Below are positions 1-5,026 of a DNA stretch of 5,026 bases, one piece after another (the first letter of the stretch is position 1; every line of letters begins with the position of its first letter). The notes beneath the pieces were generated by a model. The model searched no databases. It was not told where the DNA came from and saw nothing but the letters and a program-made list of their open reading frames with translations. Position numbers and translations under genes: made by a program. Origin of the DNA: Erysipelotrichaceae bacterium (GTDB lineage: Bacteria; Bacillota_I; Bacilli_A; Erysipelotrichales; Erysipelotrichaceae); NCBI GenBank assembly GCA_900770275.1, contig CAAGJS010000204.1:1-5026 (forward strand), given 5' to 3'.

Positions 1-1056
1 AAGGATCAGGAATTCATCGTCCTTGTCGGACCGTCCGGCTGCGGCAAGTCGACGACGCTGCGCATGGTCGCGGGTCTGGAAGAGATCACACACGGCGACC
101 TTCTGATTGACGGCAAGCGTGTCAACGATGTGGCACCGAAGGATCGTGATATTGCGATGGTATTCCAGAGCTATGCGCTCTATCCGCATATGACGGTTCG
201 TGAGAATATGGAATTCCCGCTGAAGATCCGCAAGATGCCGCAGGACGAGATTGATGCCCGTGTCAATGATGCGGCTGAGATCCTTGGTATCACTGAGTAT
301 CTGGACCGGAAACCGAAGGCACTGTCCGGCGGCCAGCGTCAGCGTGTTGCGATCGGTCGTGCAATTGTCCGTAATCCGAAGGTTCTTCTGATGGATGAGC
401 CGCTGTCGAACCTGGATGCGAAGCTCCGCAACCAGATGCGTGCTGAGATCATCAAGCTGCGTCAGAAGATCCATACGACGTTCATCTACGTTACCCATGA
501 TCAGACGGAAGCGATGACGCTTGGCGATCGGATCGTCATTATGAAGGATGGTGTGATTCAGCAGATCGGTACGCCGCAGACGGTATATGACAATCCGGTG
601 AACCTGTTCGTGGCCGGCTTCATCGGTGTTCCGCAGATGAACTTCTATGATGGGACATTGATCAAAAAGGCGGACGGCAGCTATGCGGTGCAGGTTGAGG
701 ATGCCGTGATTGATCTTTCGGCTGAAAAGTGTGCGCATCTGAAGGAGCGCAGCGTTGAGGGACAGGAAGTGACGATCGGTGTTCGTCCGGAGCACATTAA
801 GCTGACCAGAGCCGAAGGAAAGATGGTTAAGGGAACGGTTGATGTTGCGGAGCTGATGGGAGCTTCGGAGCATCTGCATGTGAATGCGATGGGGAAGGAC
901 GGCATCATCATTGTTCCGACGCTGGATCTGAAGGGAAGCAGCTTCACGATCGGTTCGTCGATTGAGTTTACGTTCCCGGGATCGATGGTCCATGTGTTCG
1001 ATCGCAAGACGGGCGTTAACCTGGAATATGATCCAGAGACGATGAAGCGTCCGTAA
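1..1056 (+). CDS. Sugar ABC transporter ATP-binding protein, MalK/MsmK/UgpC type (5' partial)
   Basis: This is the cytoplasmic ATPase that powers a CUT1-type carbohydrate importer; a dimer of it would couple ATP hydrolysis to two sugar permeases fed by a lipoprotein binding protein. The reading frame is open from base 1, so the start codon lies outside the window; 351 residues are visible, and by comparison with the usual 360-380 about 25-30 N-terminal residues are missing. Visible motifs, numbered from the first visible codon: Walker A GPSGCGKST at 10-18, Q-loop Gln56, ABC signature LSGGQ at 108-112, Walker B VLLMD at 128-132 with catalytic Glu133, D-loop SNLD at 136-139 and H-loop His166. 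After about residue 220 comes the MalK-type TOBE/OB regulatory domain, with the family's GVRPEH motif near 260-265. No motif is damaged. Which sugar is carried cannot be read from the ATPase, and in many Firmicutes one such ATPase serves several importers. No permease gene follows; the next gene is convergent. Confidence 0.95.
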   Translation, partial: KDQEFIVLVGPSGCGKSTTLRMVAGLEEITHGDLLIDGKRVNDVAPKDRDIAMVFQSYALYPHMTVRENMEFPLKIRKMPQDEIDARVNDAAEILGITEYLDRKPKALSGGQRQRVAIGRAIVRNPKVLLMDEPLSNLDAKLRNQMRAEIIKLRQKIHTTFIYVTHDQTEAMTLGDRIVIMKDGVIQQIGTPQTVYDNPVNLFVAGFIGVPQMNFYDGTLIKKADGSYAVQVEDAVIDLSAEKCAHLKERSVEGQEVTIGVRPEHIKLTRAEGKMVKGTVDVAELMGASEHLHVNAMGKDGIIIVPTLDLKGSSFTIGSSIEFTFPGSMVHVFDRKTGVNLEYDPETMKRP

Positions 1057-1067
1057 GCAAACAAAAT

Positions 1068-1110
1068 AGCTGTGGGAGTCCATGTATAGGCGTGGGATCT
1101 CACAGCTTTT
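1068..1110. terminator. Bidirectional intrinsic terminator between convergent genes
   Basis: Arms at 1068-1084 and 1091-1107 pair over 17 positions with one mismatch and three G-U pairs, around a 6-base loop (TATAGG). The outer seven pairs (AGCTGTG/CACAGCT) are perfect. On the plus strand the stem is followed by TTT and, after a short break, TTTTT at 1118-1122. On the minus strand the bases leaving the stem read ATTTTGTTTG. The element lies between the ATPase stop (1056) and the HAD stop (1121), so it can end transcription from both sides. Confidence 0.8.
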
Positions 1111-1120
1111 CTGTACCTTT

Positions 1121-1726
1121 TTACTGCAGCTGATTCAGGAATTCTTCTGCTCGATTGACGTTCTGGAATACCTGGGCATGGATGCCGCAGGCGATGGCGG
1201 CCTGAACGTTGATTTCATTATCGTCGAAGAAGACAGTTTCCTCAGGAACCAGATGATAGCGTTCCAGCAGGATTTGATAGATGCGGGGATCGGGCTTGAG
1301 CAGCTTCACATCCGAAGAAACAACCGCGCCATCGGCCAGCTTGAAGAAAGGAACACGGCTGGAAGTTTCCCGATACGTTTCGGCTGCGTAGTTTGTCAGG
1401 AAGTAGATTCGATAGCCTTCCTGTTTCATTTTTTTCAGGAAGAGTACACTTTCATCGATCGGCTGGAAAAGGATCTTCATCCAGTCTCTGGAAAAGAAAC
1501 TCTGGATGAGTGCTGCATCATCGGGGTGCGCTTTATAGAACAGGGGCAGCGCCTCTTCCATGGAACGATACGTTCCGCGGTCCAGCTCTCTCCATAATGG
1601 ATCAAGAAAGACGGCATGATTTAATCGGCTGGCTTCTTCCTTACTGTAGCCGACAGCCAGCAGAGTTTCTTCGGGATGATAGGTGATCAATACGCCGCCA
1701 AGATCAAAGAGTATGTTTCGGATCAT
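1121..1726 (-). CDS. HAD superfamily (subfamily IA, YihX-like) phosphatase
   Basis: A soluble 201-residue haloacid-dehalogenase-type hydrolase, expected to remove phosphate from a small sugar phosphate or similar metabolite. All four HAD motifs are present: motif I FDLGGVL with nucleophile Asp8, motif II Thr111 in FLTNY, motif III Lys144 in LKPDPRIY, and motif IV Asp168-Asp169 in VFFDDNEIN. The segment at about 15-90 is the alpha-helical cap expected for type IA members. The usual second Asp of motif I (DxD) is Gly10. E. coli YihX, an alpha-glucose-1-phosphate phosphatase, has the same DLG pattern, so the enzyme need not be inactive. Length and motif spacing match YihX (about 200 residues). 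The start is placed at the Met immediately before the motif I strand. No Shine-Dalgarno precedes it; an extended -10-like element ends 6 nt upstream. The gene converges with the ATPase gene and diverges from the dehydrogenase gene. The family assignment is firm; the substrate is inferred. Confidence 0.9.
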   Translation of the reverse strand: MIRNILFDLGGVLITYHPEETLLAVGYSKEEASRLNHAVFLDPLWRELDRGTYRSMEEALPLFYKAHPDDAALIQSFFSRDWMKILFQPIDESVLFLKKMKQEGYRIYFLTNYAAETYRETSSRVPFFKLADGAVVSSDVKLLKPDPRIYQILLERYHLVPEETVFFDDNEINVQAAIACGIHAQVFQNVNRAEEFLNQLQ

Positions 1727-1732
1727 GCCTAT

Positions 1733-1741
1733 ATTATGGCA
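1733..1741 (-). promoter_or_regulatory. Candidate extended -10 promoter element for the HAD gene
   Basis: Read on the minus strand this is TGCCATAAT, an extended -10 (TGn) plus a hexamer matching TATAAT at 5 of 6 positions. It is followed by 6 nt and then the ATG at 1726, so transcription would begin at or next to the start codon. No -35 hexamer is visible at 17 nt spacing, which an extended -10 can tolerate. No Shine-Dalgarno lies in the gap, consistent with a leaderless message. Inferred from motif match alone. Confidence 0.4.
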
Positions 1742-1810
1742 TATGGCTTCATAACGTGATGCACGGAAGCTGATCGACTGGTTGCGGGATCTGAGTCTGT
1801 TATGCTTGTG

Positions 1811-1817
1811 AAGGAGG
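1811..1817 (+). promoter_or_regulatory. Strong Shine-Dalgarno of the alcohol dehydrogenase gene
   Basis: AAGGAGG is a near-perfect complement of the 16S rRNA 3' end. It lies 8 nt before ATG 1826 and 5 nt before ATG 1823, and downstream of ATG 1802, so it rules out 1802 as the start. The 8 nt spacing and the alignment of MENF with the YqhD N-terminus (MNNF) favour 1826. Confidence 0.85.
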
Positions 1818-1825
1818 TTTTGATG

Positions 1826-2980
1826 ATGGAAAACTTTGTGCTGCAGATACCTGTTGCGTATTACTTCGGCAGAGGGCAGATTGTTCAGTTAGATACTATA
1901 TTGTCTTCATATCAGCGGATTCTTCTGGTATATGGAGGCGGATCGATCAAAAGAAATGGGATCTATGATGATGTTCTTAAGCACTGCCATGGAACGGTGA
2001 CGGAATTCTCCGGCATCGAAAGCAACCCTTCGATCGAAACGGTGGCGCGCGGTGTTGAAGCTGCCAGAAGCAGTCGCTGCGACGTAATTGTGGCGGTTGG
2101 GGCAGGCAGTGTCATTGATTGTGCCAAGGCCATTGCGGCAGGGGTGTATTGGGAAGGGAATCTCTGGGATATGGTGGTGCATGCAGGGAAGATTCAGCGT
2201 GCGCTTCCGCTGATTGCCATTCCGACTGCGGCCGCAACGGGATCGGAGTTTAACAGTACATCGGTTATTTCCAATGCGAAGCTGGTATTGAAGAAGGGGT
2301 TCTCCAATCCGCTTCTGTATCCGATCGCCTGCATTGCGGATCCTTCCTATACATGCAGCGTTCCTGCGCGTCAGACGCGGGCCGGGGCAGCCGATACGAT
2401 GAGTCATATTCTGGAAGACTATTTCAAGCCGGGCTTTGATGCGCCGATTGCGGATGGCATTGCGGAGGTGCTGCTGCGGACGGTGATGGAGGCGCTTCCT
2501 AAGGTGCTCGCTAAGCCGGACGACTATTCCGCCCGTGCGGATCTTCTCTATGCCTCAGACATCGGGATCAAGTCACTGACTGCCTATGGAAAGAAAGGAA
2601 CGTGGAGCTGCCACAGTATTTCCCATGCATTGACGGCACACTATGGAGTCAACCATGGTGAGTCGTTGGCGGTTATTATGCCCTTCTGGATGGATCAGGT
2701 GCTGAATGAGGCGACGGTGCTCCGGTTTGACAGGTTTGCGCGGAATCTGTTTGGGCTTTTTGATCCGGATCCAATGACGAATGCAAGAGCCGGGATTGAT
2801 GCACTGCGGTCATTCTGGAAAAGCAATGGATTACCATGTTCGCTGCGGGAACTTGGCATCGAAAGTATAGATGGCCTGTCTTCAATTGCCAGAGAACTTC
2901 ATGAGACACGTGATTATTCCTCTGCGTTTCATGATCTTTCGCTTTCGGATCTGGAAACGATTCTTCGTCGGGCGTGGTAA
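1826..2980 (+). CDS. Iron-type (group III) alcohol dehydrogenase / aldehyde reductase, YqhD/BDH-like
   Basis: A cytosolic 384-residue oxidoreductase that would interconvert aldehydes and alcohols using NAD(P)H and a bound divalent metal. The N-terminus MENFVLQIP...FGRG follows the YqhD/butanol dehydrogenase pattern. YGGGSIKRNG at 36-45 resembles the YqhD loop that contacts the NADPH 2'-phosphate, so NADPH use is likely. The second glycine-rich motif reads GAGSVID (92-98), with Ala in place of the usual second Gly. Metal ligands are Asp190 and His194 (ADTMSH), His263 and His277, with the additional conserved His267 in HxxxH; the 14-residue spacing of His263 and His277 matches the family. Length is close to YqhD (387), and the protein looks intact. 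The start at 1826 is chosen over in-frame ATGs at 1802 and 1823 because of the Shine-Dalgarno at 1811-1817. The VanY-like gene follows 42 bp after the stop without a terminator. The likely role is disposal of reducing equivalents or aldehyde detoxification in fermentation; the true substrate is unknown. Confidence 0.93.
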   Translation: MENFVLQIPVAYYFGRGQIVQLDTILSSYQRILLVYGGGSIKRNGIYDDVLKHCHGTVTEFSGIESNPSIETVARGVEAARSSRCDVIVAVGAGSVIDCAKAIAAGVYWEGNLWDMVVHAGKIQRALPLIAIPTAAATGSEFNSTSVISNAKLVLKKGFSNPLLYPIACIADPSYTCSVPARQTRAGAADTMSHILEDYFKPGFDAPIADGIAEVLLRTVMEALPKVLAKPDDYSARADLLYASDIGIKSLTAYGKKGTWSCHSISHALTAHYGVNHGESLAVIMPFWMDQVLNEATVLRFDRFARNLFGLFDPDPMTNARAGIDALRSFWKSNGLPCSLRELGIESIDGLSSIARELHETRDYSSAFHDLSLSDLETILRRAW

Positions 2981-3010
2981 TCCTTTGAACGCGGTCGTGC
3001 CATTTTCGTT

Positions 3011-3016
3011 TATACT
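3011..3016 (+). promoter_or_regulatory. Candidate -10 hexamer directly before the VanY-like gene
   Basis: TATACT matches TATAAT at 5 of 6 positions and sits exactly 6 nt before ATG 3023. A weak -35 candidate, TTGAAC at 2985-2990, is 20 nt away, longer than the usual 16-18. There is no Shine-Dalgarno in the 42-nt gap after the dehydrogenase stop. If functional, this promoter would give a leaderless message; otherwise the gene depends on read-through from the dehydrogenase. Confidence 0.35.
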
Positions 3017-3022
3017 GATTTC

Positions 3023-3832
3023 ATGGAAACGAAGTATCGCTGGAAAGTTATTGTGGTCATTGTCCTTTCGGCTATGATCCTGGGATTGCTGGCATTTCTG
3101 CAGTTCGGCAGCCGTATCTCTCTGCCTTCGCTGCACCCGGTGGCAGCCGTGACTCCGACGCCGACCTCGACGCCGACCGCTGTGCCGACACCAACGGCTA
3201 CGCCAAAGCCGACTCCGACCCCGACCACTGCCCCGGAAGTCGTGGATATTACGTCCGATGATTCTTTGACGCGGATCGTGAACCGGGACCATACGCTGTC
3301 AGAAGACTATGTACCTGCGGATCTGAGGTCTGTCGATGTATACAAGGCCAAGGATATTCAGCTGCGTGATGCGGCTGCATCATCTTTGGAACAGATGTTT
3401 GCGGCTGCGCAGGCGGATGACGTGTATCTGAAGCTGGTCGACGGCTATCGCAGCTATAAGGAACAGAAGTCGCTGTATTATACGTATCTCAACGCCAACG
3501 GTTCGGGCTATGTGAACAAGATTGATGATATTCCCGGTGCCTCGGAACATCAGCTGGGACTGGCGGCGGATATTGGCAACTACAACGGTGCATGTGAGCT
3601 GCAGACCTGTTTCAAGGATTATTCTTCCTATCGCTGGCTCAGTGAACATGCGGCTGACTACGGATGGATTGAGCGCTTCTCGCAGGGCAAGCAGTCTGTT
3701 ACCGGCGTCGTGTACAGTCCATGGCACTACCGGTATGTCGGTGTCGAGGAGGCGAAGAAGATCAAGGCTTCCGGTCTGACGATGGAAGAGTATTACCAGC
3801 TTGTGCCCGAAACTGGTGACGCAAAGGGATAA
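3023..3832 (+). CDS. Membrane-anchored M15B (VanY-family) D,D-carboxypeptidase-like protein
   Basis: A 269-residue cell-envelope protein related to the zinc D-alanyl-D-alanine carboxypeptidases that trim the last D-Ala from peptidoglycan stems. A positively charged start is followed by one hydrophobic helix at about 8-28 (uncleaved anchor or signal peptide), then a Pro/Thr-rich linker at about 43-71 that would carry the enzyme domain into the wall. The catalytic domain shows DGYRS (140-144) with Gln148, SEHQLGLAADIG (174-185) giving zinc ligands His176 and Asp183, and PWHYRYVG (233-240) giving the third ligand His235. The residue three before His235 is Ser232, where the family normally has the catalytic Glu (E-P-W-H), so activity is uncertain. 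Cys191 and Cys196 are outside the membrane and could form a disulfide. ATG 3023 is the only usable in-frame start after the dehydrogenase stop, and no Shine-Dalgarno precedes it. A strong terminator follows. The family is certain; enzymatic activity is not. Confidence 0.9.
   Translation: METKYRWKVIVVIVLSAMILGLLAFLQFGSRISLPSLHPVAAVTPTPTSTPTAVPTPTATPKPTPTPTTAPEVVDITSDDSLTRIVNRDHTLSEDYVPADLRSVDVYKAKDIQLRDAAASSLEQMFAAAQADDVYLKLVDGYRSYKEQKSLYYTYLNANGSGYVNKIDDIPGASEHQLGLAADIGNYNGACELQTCFKDYSSYRWLSEHAADYGWIERFSQGKQSVTGVVYSPWHYRYVGVEEAKKIKASGLTMEEYYQLVPETGDAKG
3149..3235 (+). repeat. Pro/Thr-rich low-complexity linker coding repeat
   Basis: Within the VanY-like gene, residues 43-71 are made almost entirely of Thr and Pro, with a few Ala, Ser, Val and one Lys. 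The DNA is a degenerate tandem of CCGAC/CNACG-like units (ACGCCGACC and variants). Such linkers are usual in Gram-positive envelope proteins between a membrane anchor and an enzyme domain, where they can be extended or glycosylated. The repeat could change in length by slippage. Confidence 0.8.
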
Positions 3833-3842
3833 TTGAATCAGA

Positions 3843-3881
3843 TAACGAAAAGAACTCCCGGGGAAGGAGTTCTTTTCGTTA
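3843..3881 (+). terminator. Strong intrinsic terminator after the VanY-like gene
   Basis: Arms 3843-3858 and 3866-3881 form a perfect 16-bp stem around a 7-base loop (CGGGGAA). The GC-rich core GAACTCC/GGAGTTC (3852-3858, 3866-3872) is followed directly by the T-tract TTTTCGTT, which pairs with the upstream A-tract. It begins 10 nt after the stop codon at 3832. The A-tract would give a T-tract on the other strand too, but no minus-strand gene lies nearby to use it. Confidence 0.9.
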
Positions 3882-3929
3882 CTGAATGTTTTCAATTTCT
3901 TTGATTGGAGGGGGAAAGAAATTAATTGT

Positions 3930-3948
3930 TGTCTTCTTTTGGAAGACA
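3930..3948. promoter_or_regulatory. Inverted repeat in the leader of the 4126 gene
   Basis: TGTCTTC (3930-3936) and GAAGACA (3942-3948) are perfect inverted copies around a 5-base centre; a further T-G pair can shorten the loop to three bases. No T-tract follows, so it is not a terminator. It overlaps a weak possible promoter, TTGTCT at 3929-3934 and TATATC at 3951-3956 (16 nt apart, each 4 of 6 matches), which would put it in the spacer as an operator. Function is inferred from symmetry and position only. Confidence 0.3.
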
Positions 3949-3968
3949 CGTATATCCTAGGGTACCAA

Positions 3969-3992
3969 TGTGAAGGAAATGTGAACTTCACA
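3969..3992. promoter_or_regulatory. Operator-like palindrome with an extra half-site
   Basis: TGTGAACTTCACA at 3980-3992 is a palindrome of two perfect 6-base arms around one central base. A third copy of the arm, TGTGAAG, starts 11 bp earlier at 3969, about one helical turn away, and can also pair with CTTCACA (3986-3992) as a 7-bp hairpin. It lies 134 bp before ATG 4126. It could be a transcription-factor site or an RNA hairpin with two alternative pairings; no regulator is identifiable. Confidence 0.3.
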
Positions 3993-4125
3993 GGGAGAAT
4001 CCGCAAAAAGAACACTGATCCATGTAAAGGGATTGTATGGAGTATGTAAGGAAACGGCCGGGTACAAAGGGAATTGCAGCGCCGTATGTTAATATTCTCA
4101 TATCAACTGGGACGGGGAAAATATC

Positions 4126-5026
4126 ATGACAATCAAGCAGAAAGCAACTCGCATCGGGGGCCTTGTGATTGGGGCGATCCTTCTTTTCTATACCTATTAT
4201 CCGGCAGTGAACTTTCACAGCATCGGTTTCTGGATCTACGCAATGGTTGTTGTAAGTGCGTGGATTCTGCTGTTTGGAAAGAAAAAGGATTCGATTCCTG
4301 AAGTGTCTGTTCACGCGCCGAAGAAATCGAGACGTGGCAGGAATGTAAAGAATTTTGGCAATCTATCACCGGGGCAGAAGGTGGAAACACTTGTGTTTGC
4401 GTGTGTCTGTTTCTGGGGCATTTTGATGCTGGTGGAGTCGCCGCTGTTTCGTTCGGGTGCGTATGCGTATCGTATTGAGGTGACGAATGTCGAGTTCAGT
4501 TCCATTCCTGCCTACAGCTTCAACAGGACGGCAATCATTGACCGCGACTCGGCGCAGCAGCTTGGCGACAAGGTGATGGGCGAGATGAGCGATCTCGTAT
4601 CCCAGTTCAATGTGTCCAAGGAGTATGCACAGATTTCCTATCAGGAAGGCACTTACCGTGTGACGCCGCTTGCCTATGATGGCATCATTAAATATTTCCG
4701 CAACCGTAAGGCCGGTATCCCGGGCTATATCCTGGTCAATACGACGACGGGGAGTGCGAATCTCGTGCGTTTGGAGGATCGGATGCGCTATGTGCCAAGT
4801 GCCTGGTTCAATGAGAATCTGTACCGGCATCTGCGCCTTTCCTATCCGACGGTTCTCTTTGGAAGCCCGACCTTCGAGATCGACGATGAGGGGAAGCCAT
4901 GGTATGTATGTACGACGTATACCTATTCGGGCTTCCGTTCTTTGAAACGGGTGACGGGATTGATTCTTGTGGATCCGGTGGATGGCTCCAGTACGCGCTA
5001 TGGGCTGAATGATATTCCTTCCTGGG
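4126..5026 (+). CDS. Membrane protein with three N-terminal helices and PepSY-like extracytoplasmic hairpins (3' partial)
   Basis: The frame is open from ATG 4126 to the right window edge, giving 300 visible residues without a stop. The start is supported by GGGG at 4114-4117, 8 nt upstream, and by an in-frame TAA at 4090 with no other Met between. Hydrophobic helices are predicted at about 11-29, 34-50 and 87-104; a basic stretch (KKSRRGRNVK, 66-75) between helices 2 and 3 is probably cytoplasmic, which would put the rest outside the cell. In that part, GYILVNTTTGSANLVRL (200-216) and GLILVDPVDGSSTRYGL (278-294) share the form G-[YL]-ILV-[ND]-x(3)-G-S and resemble the hairpin of PepSY-type domains. 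Conserved-looking blocks between them are YFRNRKAGIPG, NLYRHLRLSYPT and FEIDDEGKPW. The layout resembles uncharacterised Firmicutes membrane proteins, some annotated loosely as CvpA-like; I recall this only by style and cannot confirm it. No enzymatic motif is visible, so no function is assigned. Confidence 0.85.
   Translation, partial: MTIKQKATRIGGLVIGAILLFYTYYPAVNFHSIGFWIYAMVVVSAWILLFGKKKDSIPEVSVHAPKKSRRGRNVKNFGNLSPGQKVETLVFACVCFWGILMLVESPLFRSGAYAYRIEVTNVEFSSIPAYSFNRTAIIDRDSAQQLGDKVMGEMSDLVSQFNVSKEYAQISYQEGTYRVTPLAYDGIIKYFRNRKAGIPGYILVNTTTGSANLVRLEDRMRYVPSAWFNENLYRHLRLSYPTVLFGSPTFEIDDEGKPWYVCTTYTYSGFRSLKRVTGLILVDPVDGSSTRYGLNDIPSW

Noticed and set aside
1082..1597. A 171-codon open frame on the plus strand
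   Set aside because: It lies opposite the HAD gene, begins within the terminator hairpin and has no ribosome site or recognisable motif. The HAD frame has all four family motifs, so this is a shadow frame.
1798..1806. TGTTATGCT as an extended -10 promoter for the dehydrogenase
   Set aside because: Transcription would start near 1812-1813, inside the Shine-Dalgarno, and no -35 is correctly spaced. The true promoter of this gene was not identified.
1802..1825. ATG 1802 as the start of the alcohol dehydrogenase
   Set aside because: The Shine-Dalgarno AAGGAGG (1811-1817) lies inside the extra residues, and the YqhD-like N-terminus begins at MENF (1826).
2882..3292. Minus-strand frames rich in Gly/Arg and Gly/Val (also 3010-3228)
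   Set aside because: These are the complement of the Pro/Thr linker repeat in other frames; the low-complexity residues come from the repeat and not from a gene.
3980..3992. TGTGA...TCACA as a CRP/FNR-type binding site
   Set aside because: The half-sites are only 3 bases apart where CRP sites need 6; the other TGTGA copy is 14 bases from TCACA. It is kept only as an unspecified palindrome.
3380..4015. A 211-codon open frame on the minus strand
   Set aside because: It runs opposite the VanY-like catalytic domain and through the strong terminator hairpin, with no motif of its own.
3882..4125. A known riboswitch or small RNA in the leader of the last gene
   Set aside because: I looked for familiar conserved cores (c-di-GMP, fluoride, guanidine, preQ1-like) and recognised none; a covariance-model search would be decisive.
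1..5026. Mobile element, phage, CRISPR array, tRNA or rRNA
   Set aside because: No transposase, integrase, terminal repeats, regularly spaced repeats or conserved RNA sequence could be seen on either strand.

Overview
The window looks like an ordinary chromosomal stretch of a Bacillota (Firmicutes) bacterium. The evidence is a strong AAGGAGG ribosome binding site, intrinsic hairpin/U-tract terminators, compact gene spacing, a membrane-anchored VanY-type peptidase with a Pro/Thr wall-spanning linker, and moderately high GC for the group. Protein style suggests an Erysipelotrichia-like or clostridial gut bacterium, but this placement is inference only. I see no rRNA, tRNA, CRISPR array, insertion sequence or phage genes.

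Layout: (1) 1-1056, plus strand: the 3' part of a MalK/MsmK/UgpC-type sugar ABC transporter ATPase, cut by the left window edge. (2) 1068-1110: a hairpin terminator with T-rich flanks on both strands, between convergent genes. (3) 1121-1726, minus strand: a YihX-like HAD phosphatase. (4) 1826-2980, plus strand: an iron-type (group III) alcohol dehydrogenase / aldehyde reductase of the YqhD/BDH type, divergent from the HAD gene. (5) 3023-3832, plus strand: a membrane-anchored M15B VanY-family D,D-carboxypeptidase-like protein, followed by a strong terminator at 3843-3881. (6) 3882-4125: a non-coding leader with two palindromic elements. (7) 4126-5026 and beyond, plus strand: a membrane protein with three predicted N-terminal helices and an extracytoplasmic domain containing two PepSY-like hairpins, cut by the right edge.

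The genes do not form one obvious pathway. Sugar import (ATPase), sugar-phosphate dephosphorylation (HAD) and aldehyde reduction (dehydrogenase) would fit a fermentative carbohydrate metabolism. The last two genes act at the cell envelope. The ADH and VanY-like genes are 42 bp apart on the same strand without a visible terminator between them.

No clearly new multi-gene system is visible. The points most worth a second look are: the VanY-like protein has Ser where the family has its catalytic Glu; two genes (HAD and VanY-like) have no Shine-Dalgarno and both have a -10-like hexamer exactly 6 nt before the ATG, suggesting leaderless transcripts; and the last gene has a repeated hairpin architecture with operator-like palindromes upstream.
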